The position numbers and the translations under genes are program-made. Positions 1-14,014 of a DNA stretch of 64,000 nt are shown here, one piece after another. Source of the stretch: Angiostrongylus vasorum (taxonomy: Eukaryota; Nematoda; Chromadorea; Rhabditida; Metastrongylidae); assembly GCA_018806985.1 (NCBI GenBank), contig JADANN010000256.1, positions 161,501 to 225,500 on the forward strand. Direction: 5' to 3'. The stretch's first letter is position 1, and every line of letters starts with the position of its first letter. The notes beneath the pieces are model-generated. The model was not told the DNA's origin. It ran no database searches and saw only the letters and a program-made list of their open reading frames with translations.

Positions 1-345
1 TCAACAGTTGTGCACTGCACTGGTTAAGAGAAAAGGACCAATCCTTCTTAATGACAACGTATGGCCACATGTTGGTCTAACGAAACTGCAGATGTTGTTG
101 CGCTGCGAAACTCTGTCTCATCCCCCCCATACTCACCTCTCCCCTATCGACTACCAATTCAAGCACTTCGACAACTTCTTGTGCGAAAAATGTTTTAGAA
201 ACCAACCTAAAGCCGAACCCTCTTCAACGACTTAATTGTCACCAGGGAGTCTAGAATTTTAAGCAATTGGTATAGTAAACCTGCTTCTCGTAGGGAAAAT
301 TGTCTGTATTCTAACGATTTCTATTTCGAATAATAAAGTTTGTTC
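1..345 (+). mobile_element. mariner transposase, 3' remnant
   Basis: The translation from position 8 follows the C-terminal half of a mariner transposase: a motif like LLNDNVWPHV matches the usual catalytic-Asp segment (DNARPHV), and a degraded SPIDYQFKHFDNFL matches the DLxPTDYHFFKHLDNFL block. After a frame change near 225-240, the stretch to about 335 reads like the usual mariner C-terminus (SRxxEF...NWYSK...). The N-terminal half lies left of the window or is lost. It sits in an intron upstream of the first visible nsy-1 exon. At least one frameshift is present, so it is not functional. The family assignment rests on motif similarity recognised by eye. Confidence 0.7.
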
Positions 346-544
346 TGAGCTGAGGTCTGCCGCTTAGAATATGCAAGTTAAAATCGGACATTTTTTTCCG
401 AAGAACTTAGTGTATACATTTAATGTAGATACAATCTGCTTGACTTGGCCACATCGCGTGGTATGAATCACGGAATTCTGATATGTGCTGCGATAGCTCT
501 CAATTTCTACAATCAACCCGGCATTAAGTGATTATACATTTTAG

Positions 545-3537
545 TGCACATTCGCGTGAGAAGTTCCTATCGGATTTGCGGAAGGCCCGAGAAATCACTG
601 ATGTGAATGAAACGAACGATTTTCTGGACAAAATGCGCTGCCGCTTGGACAATCCGGATGTGTTGTCTGTCGACACTGTACATCAGTTGATGATTTCATA
701 CAGGTGAATTTGTCTTCACAGAAAAAAATTCGTCTTCTCAACAAATTGCCCCACTATTGCGTTACATTAATGTTATTTCAATTTCAGTTTCGGCGACTTT
801 TTTTATTATCTTATTTATGTAGTGTGGCATTATTTGTAGAGACAATCAAAACTACAACGGTATGATTAGTTTGGTCGAAGATCTAAGCCGCATAGAGGAT
901 TGTACCTTGGTCGACACACAAGTCATTCGTTACCAATATGCGTTCGCACTAGCAAGGTAAACTGTTCTATATTCTAGTGAAGCTCCAGTTTTACCTCTTG
1001 TGAGCAGAATTGCTAAAGTTGCCATTAATACGCTGGCCGATCGATAATTTATGGATTCTTGCCTTAGGCGTAATAAGGAAGGTGACAGTGAGCGTGCATT
1101 AGCTACGGTCATGAATATCATCGAGTCAACAGCCGACAAAGAAGCTCTGAGTCCCGACGTTATCTGTTTGGCAGGTAACTGGTTTTCCTTGAAGTGTTGA
1201 TCTTTCTGTTTTCAACTCCTTTATTATGGTGTTATTTTGCTTCTTGCGGCCATTATTTTTAGTTCAGCGTGCTTTTATTTAGGTCGAATCTATAAAGACA
1301 AATTCATCGCTAGCAACTATGAAGATCGTGAAGCATTAAATAATGCAGTGTCATGGTTGGTTTTACTGTTTTCTTGAGAATAGGCAACATCGTTAAATGT
1401 ACGGATTTTTTTTTCATGGACATATTTGTCATCCTTGGATGCGGGAAGGATGCATTTGGACATTTTCACTTTTTCGAAGTGGTTACCAATTGTGTTGTTG
1501 TGAAGTTAGGGGTGAAACAGCATGCCACATCATAAGAGGTTTCCATGATTCCCAGGGCGCGTGTGGCGCAGTGGTCGGAGCCGCCCTGCAATACACACAT
1601 GTGATCGATCCCCGCGTCAGTGGCTCACCAAGCCTTCCATCCCTCCGGGGTCGGCAAATTGGTACCAGACTTGTCTGCTAGGATAGCATCACTGGCTCGA
1701 TACATCGGTAGGCCACCGCGAGTCATTGTAAAGTCTAGATATGCATTCAGTCACCTCCAGACGATTCTTAATAAAGTCGAATGCATGGCGCATTCCTCAG
1801 GGATTGATCATCGTCGAGAGCTTTATCCTTTTATTCTTTATCCATGAGTCCCAACCATATTTCATAAGTGTTCTTTCAACACCATAATTAGCGCAAAACG
1901 CCATACTTAATGCTTTCTTGAGGAGAAGTCAGATACATATACAAGTCGTGTGTTTCTGTCCAACACTTCGTATAATAAGCTTTGTCAGTGTTATTACCTT
2001 TTAGGTATCGGAAGGCTTTCGAGATGTCTCCATTAGAACATAGTGGAATTAACCTCACGACCTTATTAAGAGCAAGTGGTGAACACTTTGAAAGCAACGC
2101 TGAAATGCAACAGATAGGTGCGGTGTTTTCACTTATGTTGAACATTTTCAGCAGTCACTAATGCTCTTTTCTACAAAGGTATACGTAAATTTTATTGTTA
2201 ATTCTCACTGAAACTCGTCCTGTGCGAACTTCCAGGTGAATTAAAGAAACATTGAGGAGAACAGACAACGAAGGAATGACAGTGGTTGAATATAGAAAAA
2301 TGATGTGAAAAGTGTAGTTGTATAATATATGCATATGAATGGACATATTACATTCATCCTGTCGAAACTTATGGTAGGGTGGTTACTCGGAAAAAGGTCG
2401 TTCTTTACAATGCATTGAGATCCGCGCTTAAGGTTCGTTATGCGTCAAAGTTCAAGCAAGAGATTCCATCCATAGCCGTTAATTTGTTAAATACTTGTTT
2501 TTGTTACTAATAATTGTTAACGCTTTATGAGAAAGCAATTAAAATACGTTAGAGAGTTGTCTTTAACTAATTACGCTTTATCTTATATGAGCTTAAGAGT
2601 AAATACGTTCTTCTGGAAATCACAAAGATATTTACCTGGAAGTGATGGGGGGATAGCACAATGGAAGTGATGCCCGTCGTCAAAAGCGTGGTGCTAGTTC
2701 GATTCTGCTTCGGGCCAACCAAGCTTCTCACCCCCTCTCCCCATCCCCCCAGGGTCGGGAAATTGGTACCGGACTTGTCTGGGGAAAAATCACTCTCTGC
2801 AATCCATTTGGAAATGCTCCAGCTTGGCTATCTCACGACTCTAGGGAGAATTGCTCGACCAGCATTCTACGACATTCAAGATGAAATGAAAATCCTCAAG
2901 CAGTAACCGAAAGCACACGTAAAGTTGCAAGATCTACGCGGAAAATGGATGCGAGGAAACGAATCGAATGTGTGAAGAAGTGCTGGGATCCGTACATTAG
3001 ACGTGAAGACAGATCAAGTAAAATAAAAAAAATTTTTTATCTGGAAGTAAGATAGAAAAAAAGTGTGAGACGAATATGCAGTGGTTGACTCAAATGGGAT
3101 AGGTTTTATAGACATATCGATCGCCGATCACGTTTTCATTATAAATTCCTTCTCTATAACTTGTTTAATGCTCTTAATGTGATCGCAAATTCTACGGTAG
3201 TTCGGATTTATTTAGTAAAACCTACCATGCAGAATTACTTTTGTCGTTGTTTTTGAACTAAACTTCCACTTCTTTAGCAGTGGTTTTGAATTCACTTCTG
3301 GGAAGAAAAGGCGCTTTACATCAGCTCACCGATTACTGGGACGTTGCCACGTATTTCGAGGTAGTTATTGCCTTGCTAATTCAAATTTCGAGATCATTGG
3401 ACATATTACCCCAGATATTTTGTCCTGTCTACATATATTTTTTCCACGAATCTTCATTAGGTATCCGTCCTAGCTGAGAACTATCAGAAGGCTTGCGAAG
3501 CAGCGTTGAAAATGGCAATGTTGAAGCCGCCGGTTTG
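545..3537 (+). CDS. nsy-1: nsy-1 exons 1-7: MAP3K TRAFs-binding (DUF4071) region
   Basis: Seven exons encode visible residues 1 to about 243. They contain [48 protein letters not shown], the phrase RIYKDKF and [16 protein letters not shown], then [15 protein letters not shown] and KPPVW. These are hallmarks of the regulatory region upstream of the kinase in ASK1/2/3 and NSY-1, which has TPR-like helices and binds TRAF-type regulators in vertebrate ASK1. Exon 5 begins at 2005 after TTTTAG and exon 6 at 3278 after TTTAG. The exon order and spacing match the family, so no internal exon seems to be missing. Confidence 0.93.
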
Positions 3538-6500
3538 GTAAGCACTACTCCTTGACATTGCTAGTTGTTCCACAAAGTTACGGACTAATGCACTTTAAAT
3601 CTTGCTAACTATGTACTATGGTCATTGTGCTAAATAGGACTATGTTTTTGTCCTCTGCAACTAAACAGCTGTAATAACTATTAGTCGCTATCAAACTAAC
3701 AATATAGTGGAAATTAGTTAGTGTCTTTAGCACATACTGCTGGATTCTTGTTTTTGATAAAAAGAGTTTTTTCGATAACTGGTTATAACTCACGATAATT
3801 AAAGGACTTGAAGGGTTGAGAAATAGTTGGACTTTTTAAGGGTTAAGAAATAGGTGGACTTTTAGAAAAGCTTCAACGTTATTGCTTTGAAAGCAAAATT
3901 GTTTTCTCTAATATTCTGTAATTTTTTGGGTTTATTTAAAGTTGAAATTTGAAAAAAATTCAAATTTCGAGACATTTAACGCCGCGAACATAAACGATGC
4001 ATCGGAGGTGCACACCACTTCGTACTCCTGGATGAAATTGCACTTGTTCAATCGTTGTTCATTCGAAATATGAAATTAGGCGAAAGAAAAAGCGAAAAAG
4101 GATTTATTAGCTCTAAAATTAGAATATTGATGTAATTTACTTTTCCTGCCTAACGTACGAAACGTGGTTCCCAAGTAAACAGGACGAAAATCACCCACCA
4201 CTGTCGAAAGCACAGTGGAGAGGATGATGCAGGCGGTATTTGATATCGGGAATGCGCGAAGGAGAATCCGTAGTTAGGACTTACGTTAGTAATCAGAGAT
4301 GCCGTTATACACTTAAAAATGTCAAAAAATGAAGTGGTAGGACACATCATGAGTCTTAGTGACATTCGGTAGACAAGAACCGTTAGCGACTAGTTCCTAA
4401 AGGGTATTAAGTACGTCCATCGTTCCGTAAAATAGAATTCTTTACGAAGAACGCAGAAGAAAAATGTGATGCTTAGTGAGTTCCTAAAGCAAGCATAACC
4501 TAGTGTACCACTGTTGCCTGCAACATTGATTAGTGGTGACTTTACTGGTGCCCGCTTGGGTTGCTCGACGTTTAATGGGATTTGAGGTGATATAGTTAGA
4601 TGGTATAGTGAATTTATTATTGACTAATGTTCTTCTTGAATAAATGCACGCAGGAGTGGGAGTGAAGTCAAACTTTGTAAGTGCTCATTTTCCCAGCTAT
4701 TACATATTGAGTCTAACAGGTGAAGGACACAATTCTTTCATATCTCGTCATTAGTATCTTCCCTTAATTAATGATGGAAGGTTTTTCTTGTCGTTAACGC
4801 CGAATTGGCCACATTTAGGTAGAGAATGTTAATGTTGGTCTTTGTTACCTAGTGTTAGCGATATTTTGAGAATGGATTTTATGGACAGCTCTAAAGCGTA
4901 ATGAAAGCTCTTCTCTTTTCATATAGTTGAACATGACTTGCCTGCTTAACTAAAATAAGGGAAAGATAAGTCGCGTTATAGTTATGTACGTGTTCACCGT
5001 GAGGGTACGTAAAATACTAGGAATGATGATTTTCTCGATGTCAAATTTTATATGCGTGTGTAATATAAGTAAATAGGAGAGGGATAAATAGTTCCATTTT
5101 CTGCAACATCGAAAAACAATAATGAGTTAAAGATCAATTCTTTGACATTAAAAGTCTCACTTCGTATGTGTTATGTACAACTCACCTATGTAGTTGATTG
5201 GACGATTAAATTAGAGTATGGGGTTATTAACACTGTGAAAAATTTTTTACTTGTTGGTTGCATTTGGAAGATGGATTGAGCTTGTGGAACCTTGGATTCA
5301 CAGACATAAGAAACAAAACCTTGCTCAATTTCACATATTTTATGTTCCTCAAGTCAACGATGGAAAACATCAAGCTAATCAATCGTTGTGCTGCTACAAT
5401 TAGTCCGATTGAAAAGGTGAGTGTTTCTTTCTCACGTAATTTTATCCTTAGAATCAGTTTCTATCTGTTGAAAATGAACTATGTAAGTGGAGTTCAACAG
5501 ATGAAATGGAAGAATTGGGAATATGTGCATGTCTGCTAATTTTTTTCAGTCCTCTTTCCACCAATGTTGGGTACCTTACCGTGATCAACCTTCCATCCCT
5601 TTTAGGAGAAGCAGCAATTCCTATTTTGGTCCGAATTTTTCATGGAAGCAATCGATTCGGAGACGGAGGTGACGTGTGCTCGTTTTCCAGTCCTGATCCA
5701 AGAACTTAATAAGGTGAGTCGTATGTCGTTTCTTAACATAATTTCATAATTGTAATTGAATCAGAATATGTGTGGAAGAGTGAATGGAGGTGGGTAGACA
5801 TATGGTCATTGGTTCAACACCATCCCGAGCAAAACAAGCCCTCTATCCCTACGGCGTGCAGATTGGTACAAGCTTTGTTTGAGAATATAAAAACGTTGAT
5901 TTATTAAATCGATAGGCGCTACAAGTCATTGTGTAGACCGGATATGCACAACAGTCGCCTTTACGACAGTTACAGAGTTGAATGCGGGGAACATTACTAA
6001 GGAATTGATGGACACTTTATCCCTTTGACTGCAACGGCTCATGCATAACAACTGGCCTCGTTTTTTGCCTAACAGCCTAATATGTCTTCAACGAAGCTGA
6101 GATATTTGCAAAACTCTGGACCGCAGGTGCCTATGGTGGGGAACGAACGCGCTATTGTCCTTTCCGGGGGAGTAACGCGTTCACCACCACACCATGCGGG
6201 TCCTTCGTTTCGCCTGTCTCTCAGTTAGTTCTATCGATCTTTCTGCCATCAGCAATCACCCGTCAACGGGAAAAAAAAGCCTAATATGTGTTGTCCACAG
6301 TCTATGTTCTATTTGAAGTCATTTATGGTTGTTGATAGTTTTGACGTGAAGCATGTCCTTTTCTGCCATCTGCATTTAGTTAGTTTGAAACACTCATGGA
6401 GAGTCATATTTCAAGATCACTTAGAGAGTTCTGCGCACCATGCACAGAGCTCTTGAACGATGTCTTCTGAAGTCTAACCAGCGCTTATGACGTAAGCCAG

Positions 6501-9500
6501 ATTGTGCAAGTTAGGTCTTCGCAACCCATTCCATTTTTTGAGATCCAGGAGAATACACATCTATAGCGAAGCGCAGACAGGCGATCATATACTAAAGAGA
6601 ACAGAGCTGAGATGGACGAAAAGAACTGTGGAGTGGATTTGTAATGAATCAAGCGTTCTGTGGACGACCACCTGAACGATGGGCGGTCGTGTTCGTGGCT
6701 TATGTCAACCATCTGCATTTGCAGATGGAAACGATTTCTGTATCACAGAATGTGCTGACGCAGACGTCATTATGTTCGAAGCAGACCGATACCATGAACG
6801 ACGCGTTTATAATTAAAGGAAAGATTAATGGGAAGTCGATCCTTATGCCAAGGTTAATGGAAAGTCGATCCTGGGAACTGTTCCAAGTAATTGAATTGGT
6901 GGAAAAGTAGACACGAGTAACTCGCCAGGTTGTGTCATGACAAATACGTTTACTCCTATCTGTGCTTCCTGATGGGAATTTTGAACTCCTTTGCATCGGA
7001 GACCATTGGATCGAATCCATTTCTGTACTTCACAACCAAGAACATCCTTTTGGCTAAAATGAAGCGGTAAACCATTATGAAAAATGCTATTGCAACAGTT
7101 TAGGATGAAAACTCTTCCCTCGTTGACGAACAGACACATTCCTTTTATGCGGTCTGTCTTATCTCTAACGGTGCTTGAGGTAGTGGTCGTTGTGGATAAT
7201 TTCGACTATGAAAAAGTAGACTTGGAAACATCAAAGCATGTGTGTACCGATAATTATGTACATGCATGTACATGCAGCTGACTTACACATGGAACCAATT
7301 TGTTAGTGGTTTTTCTTGGAGTTGTTACAGTTTTCTAAAAGAAATCAATTATTCTTCTTGTCCATCCATTGTCCACACTTCTCACTACATTGTAGTGCCG
7401 TTGGTTGTTTGCTTAGAATTATCCCATTGGTTCGTCGTAATGAACTTTTCGTTTATCTAAGTTGTAGGGTCAAGCTTGTTCTTGAGTGGGCTATGTAACA
7501 GTAAAAAAGTGACTAACGACGTACTCCACTACAGCGTGATTCAGAACAGAAAATAATGTGAAGCGAAACAATGCTGGTATTTTTTACATTTTTTTCTATC
7601 AAGTTTTTTATGCATGTGTGGTCTTCATTAAATTACTCATTTATTAAGGATGTCCTTAGAAGTTTCAGCTATATCACCAAAAAATAAACTTTACGAGGAG
7701 TAATCCCGCATAGCATACACCAGTATTTGTCTGCTGATGGAAGAGATAGCATAATACGTTATTAGATAAGAATAGTGCCGTCGCGTTAGACTCGATTCTC
7801 AGTTCCAATTACAGAGTACCGATAGAAGATATCTGTAGAGGTTTCATTGTGGAATTTATAGTTCTGCAGTTCTTCTGTATTGGCGATGTTCATAACTTAA
7901 TCGACCAAGGTGGTAAAGTGGTAAAATGGAGTAGAGATACAACCACAATGATGCTGAGATATTGGCAAAACTCCGGACCGCAGGTGTCTGCGGTGGAGAA
8001 CGAACGCACTGTTACCCTCTCTCGAGATCAGTCCCATTGACGGGTGATTGCTATGGCACTAATCGATGGAACTAGCTGAGAGACAGGCGAAATGAAGGAC
8101 TCGCATGGTGTTGTGGTGAACGCGTTAGCCCCCCGGAAAGGGTAATGGTGCGTTCTTTTTCCCGCAGCAGACACCTGCGGTCCGGAGTTTTGCAAATGTG
8201 TCAGCATCATTGTGGTGGTATTTCGCATCATACCCTTCCGTGGAAAATTAAAGTGGGCAGCAAATGACACGTTAACATGGAGTAGGGATTGTTATTTTTA
8301 CGCAGTTTTATACTTTACAGTTAACGATGAGTTAACGATTTTCCCTGCGGTTCTCTACAAATACTATTTGAAACGAGCAGAAACGCTTTTGAATTCGAGT
8401 GATACTTCAAAATTCATTGGAAATCCGTAACTATGAGTGTAACTTCAGTGAATAGTTGGTAGAACGACTTCTGGGACTCTACTGAAATACAAAGTTTTTT
8501 TTTGGACAGATTTGATTAAATCTATTTTATTCAGCAATTCACATCGTCGTATCTCACACTAAACGTTGCCGAAAAATCGATGATACTTAGCCATGTGCTT
8601 GAAAATAGTCAGCAGAAAAAACCTCCACCTGGTATGCCTTTAGTGTTCTTCTTTTTTCCTTCAGAATGGTTTTTGTTTATTTCTTATAGTGGATTTAATG
8701 TTCTCCCAAAACTGAAGTATTTTCTGCATCTTTTTGCCGAACACTCCACTTTCCTGTTCTTATCATCTCGTCAGTAAATGTTCGGGGCCACATGAATCGA
8801 TTCTTTAATTCTGATGAATTAAATAGTATAGCGTTTTATTTCCTAGTTAGAAAAGTGGTTCCTGTTGAGATCCACTACACAGAGTCGCGTAAGCCTTATT
8901 AGAAATCTTCTTTCATCGGGTCAAGTGGCGCTGGGTTATTGGCTTCCTTCACAGGTATTCATCGTTGGCACTTCACTGCTGGCAATATTAAAGCGGTTTC
9001 GGCTTCAAAACGTGACGACCGTTCAATGTTTCTTTACGTACATGAGAACTCGGACGATTTCAACCTCGTGTTTCCGTCAGCTGCCCACTGCAACAAGTTA
9101 GTAACAGCTTTTAATGCTTCATGAAAAACTGCTCTTGGGATTAGAGAAAACTCTGCTACTTAGTAATGCATGAATTATGGTACGCGTGAGGGTCAAAATT
9201 CTGGGAAATGCATATTGCTCTGACATGAGCTTATAAGATCTTATAAGTGGAAATATAACTAAAATTTTATTGTGTGCCAGAAATTGGGCTGGTTTACAAG
9301 AAAACTTACCCTTACATTTCTTCGGTATGTTGCATTTATCCGGGAATTCTTACCTATTTGAGTGGTACCACAGCAAATAGATGGTGTACTATCTTGTGAC
9401 AGTAGTGCTTCGTGTGTGATTTACCGAAAGTGATTTTGTGAGTTATAGAGTCATAAACACTCTAATGGAAATGACTGAGGGTGACGGCAATCAAGGAAAA

Positions 9501-12500
9501 GTACTCTCTAATCTGGATGGGGAAAAGATGCATGTGAGTTAAACATAGTTAAAATTTCGACTTTGGATGTTGTCAAGCGAATCGTGTGATTTATGGACGA
9601 GTTTTCCAGTTCGAGTACGAGTTGACTTCTACCGGTGAGCGAGTGGTACTCGGGAAGGGTACATACGGTGTAGTATATTCGGCTAGAGATGTAACGACAC
9701 AGCGACAAATTGTCGTAAAAGAGATTGAAGTGAAATACGATGAAGAGGTGCAACCATTAATGGAGGAGATTAATCTACACTCAACGCTTAGCCATCAGAA
9801 TATCGTGCAGTACCTTGGCTGTGATGTTGTACACAGGTTCGTTATTTCAGGGAATAGTGCAGTACACCGTTAGTTCAAGTGAGTATTTCTGCTTTGAGGA
9901 TTTACTTCTCTTGTGACATACATATGCAGTATGTTCCAAATTTCGTTTTGGACGCAGCAGCATAAACATTTCCTTATATTGGTTATAAAAATCATAAAAC
10001 TGTATATAAGTCATAAATTTTTTTTGCAGGGATACAGGCAATGATGTGTTTCTCATTTTTATGGAGCACGTTCCCGGGGGAAGTCTGAGCAGTTTATTAC
10101 GGTCGAAATGGGGTCCTTTAAACGAGCCAGCCATGGTGTTATATGGAAAACAGATCCTTGAAGGCCTACGGTTCGTTAGCCGTTATAAGCTTTATTTCCA
10201 TTTTAACACGCTTTCCCTAGTGGATATTTTAGATCTCGCATCATACTTTTAGAGAGCATTATGGAAAATTATTGGATAATAGTTACATTACTCGTAGAGG
10301 CCACAGTAAAGAGACAAAAGTAATTTCTAAATACAAACAAAGACATAAAGCTGCCCACCTTCTTGTCCATATATATGTGTGTATGTTTGTATGTATATAT
10401 ATTTTTAGATATCTTCACGAGCAGAAAATCGTCCATCGTGATATCAAAGGTGATAATGTGCTGGTGAACACTTACAGTGGAGTATGTAAGATCAGTGATT
10501 TTGGTACCTGTAAACGTCTAGCTGGTTTGAATCCCGTCACAGAGACCTTCACTGGTATGGAACAATTATTCTGCTTTTGCAAGTTTTACACTTTAAAGGT
10601 GATAGAAATGTGAGAATTCGTTCAGGTACCTTGCAATACATGGCGCCAGAAGTCATTGATCATGGTCAGCGCGGTTACGGTGCACCAGCAGACATCTGGA
10701 GCTTCGGTTGCACGATGGTTGAAATGGCTACGGGGCGACCACCATTCGTCGAAATGCAAAACCCTCAAGCTGCTATGTTCCGTGTGGGAATGTTCAAGAC
10801 GCATCCACCGCTTCCTAATGATATTTCGGAGAAATGCCGACATTTTATTAAAAGGTTAGGTTTATTAAAAGGTCTGGCGCTATGCGGGCATTAGTTGGTG
10901 TGCTGTTGTAATGGTGCCAATATATAAACGTTAACTGAAATGTGGCACTTCAAAGTGACTCATTCAGTTGCATAGAATAATTTATAGTTAGAATTATCAA
11001 TGGCGTGGAGAACTTTCGTAATCGATATAATTTCCAATTGGCAAGTCATGTTAATTATGAACGCCTTAAAAGTGGATATTAAATGGCGAAGCAGAAGTAG
11101 GATTCGAGAAGCTGATAGCTTCTTACACTTTTTCCACTGCTATGATTTCTTAGGGACACGTATGGCACTGTGGTCGTGGGCGTTCTGCAACACACGTAGG
11201 ACTGCGCCCATGGCCCACCAAGCCTTCCATCCCTTCGGGGTCAGCAAATTGGTACCGGACTTGTCTGGGAGGATAGGAGCATTGGTTCGATACATCGGTA
11301 GGCCACCGCGAGTCATTGTAAAGGCCGGATATGCATTCAGTCACCTCAAAACGATGTTTGATGAAGTGGAATGCATGACGCATCCCTCAGGAATTGATCA
11401 ACGCCGAGAGCTTTATTCTTCATCCTTTATATTGATTTCTTGGCTTATTTGAGAGTTTCTTGAGAGTCTTCAAAATTTTATATGGTTTAAATTTGGTTAA
11501 AATTAAAATTACAATGTATGGTGCTTTCAGCTGTTTTGAACCGGATCCACTCCAGAGGCCTCGTGCATCAAAATTGCTCAGTGATCCATTCATTCAGCAA
11601 TATCATCATTCGTCAGTTTCTTGGTTAATTTTCGTTTAATTTATGAGAAGTTCCGAAGTCGTTCACAAAAAAATATTTTTTTTGCCTAGTCGTTTTTTTG
11701 TATGGTGCAATAGCACTGGAAATGTTGCGAAGTTTTTCTTTTTTTAAATTTACTAGATAATAACGGTATCAGTAGCCACATTATCATAAAGGGTTTTACT
11801 GGAATGTTTCCTTATTAGCCCACGAAGCCGTGGTAGGTTCTTAACGTAATTTTTGAAAATCTTTGATGCCAAGCAGAGGATGCAACTCTCAAGAGGCAAT
11901 GATCAGCATGTTTTATAGTCCCACTTGTCTTTGAGAACCATTTTGACCTAGGTGTTGTTTGCATTTTTGCATACTCATAACAGAGGATGCAATCGCCGAG
12001 CCTAAGCTTAAACCTTTTTAAAAATCTGGTTCGATGTGCACAGGCACCAAAAAAAGTATTTATTATTAAAGTAGCATAAAATCTTAGAGGTTCAATGGGG
12101 CTACAGCTTACACGTCGCCAGATCTACCGATTGGACGTGATTGATTTCGAACTCGTTTTTTTATTTTACGGCTACCTGTTGTTATTCATTAAGCTGACAT
12201 CTTTACATAAAGAACCACCATCTTTTTTACCTACGATATTTTTTGCTGTTCATGTAACCAAGCACGAAAATATCCAAACACAATGTTGCTTAACTGTTTT
12301 CTTAATGGGAAACACAAGGTTGTTACTTAATTCTTTATTTCTGAAGAAGGTAACGTTTCGGCGGATTTCGCCTTCTTAAGAACCTGGAAATGTCAAATTG
12401 ACTGCAATCTACCTACTTCCGTACTTACTGTTACTTGTTACCTGAATGGCCCGTCCTCACTGGTTGTGCGGGCCCCAGTGTAACTCTCTACTTTTCGGAG

Positions 12501-13954
12501 ATTTGCTGGCTAAGCCATTGTGGTTCCCTGGAATCCCGAGGTCAGCCTTGCCAAAGTCTGCCCCAGGTCTTCACCATCATAGGGAAGTCGCAGCCTTTGT
12601 CGATGAGGGAGAGATTTGCCACATAGCAGGACGGTGGTGGATCCTGGTATTGGTTTCCTCTTACCTAAGCTTCCTGATGGAAATGCCAGACTCATTCTCA
12701 ACTTGGAAGACCCTGCTAGGGAGATGAATCCCCCGGTGTACATCGCAGCCCGACACCAAGGAACACCTCCCAGCCATGATGACGTGGTAGACCGTTGGGA
12801 GGACCCACTTCCATGACCAAACAGAAATTACTGAACCAAGGTACTTGTCAGGGCCAGGTTTAATAAAAAAGTCGGTAGAGGGAGTTACTATAAGACGTAT
12901 CAGTAAGATACTTCCAAAACGTAAAGGTGGTATTGTCCCTAAAACAGAAGGTCGTCTTAGCTCGACAGAAAATACACCTTCGCCGCTGTATACAACACCA
13001 AGTCGTTCCGACCTTCATCAAACGAAGAGGACCACGCGATATGTGTGAACTACCAGGGAATAGCTACCGAGTACTGGACATCGAAATGCGAACACTACGT
13101 AGCTGTCTACTAAGCAAACAAGACAATATGTTCGCCAAGTTGAACCTGCCATCAAAAAGAGTAGGCAGTAAGTAAAAAGGTTAAAATTGTGATTATAACT
13201 ACTATCTGTTAGTGGTAAGGGTGAGGAGTTTGTTGTAATTCCTCTTCAGTTAGATGTTGAGATAACGAAAAAGCGTCTTGAAGATGCTTCGGTTTATCGC
13301 CCACCTTTTTGCGAAGGAAGTCCAAAGTCAATACTGAAAGTTAAACAACGAATGGGTAAAAAGAGGAAAGCGACTGGCTTAAAACCATTAGTTATCTCTT
13401 AACTTAAAGCTAATTTACCAATATGTCCCACTGTATACTTACCAGAACTCATAAATTATCATCCAGTGACGATCTTGTGTCTACCAATCCGTCGTTATTC
13501 AAGGTTTGACCTATTATTAGCTGTGTAGACGGACCAACTGATGGAGTAACATGGTTCTTAAACCTAATACTTACCCAGTTGTTAAAGCACATTCCAGCCT
13601 ATTTTACGAAGACTCAGATGTTTCTGGATTTTCTACGTAATGCTCTCGCTAGCTGCGCATCACATATATGATGGATTTCTTCAACATTACCGCCCTTTAT
13701 GCAAACATGTGAAATGATTACGTCATGCCACCCATCCTCGAACTCCTCATGTTGAACGAAGGAGCAATAAACATGTTTGGCTTCACGATTCAACCGTCTT
13801 AAAGAAGTGCCTTAACTGCTGAATTTCAGATGGTTCGGAAAATATTACGCACAAATAAGAGGGTTGGTGGTGAGACAGCGACTGGCGCCAAGCCTTGTCA
13901 TTGCATTTGTGTCTAAAGTGGAAGCACCAATAACCGATCTGCGGCCATTACTTA

Positions 13955-14014
<60 letters not shown>

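Noticed and set aside
1397..1847. Overlapping ORFs after nsy-1 exon 4
   Set aside because: They lie in SINE A copy 1 and intron sequence, and differ between copies.
11000..11452. 150-codon ORF
   Set aside because: It runs through SINE family A copy 2 and has no protein family features; related SINE copies do not keep the frame.
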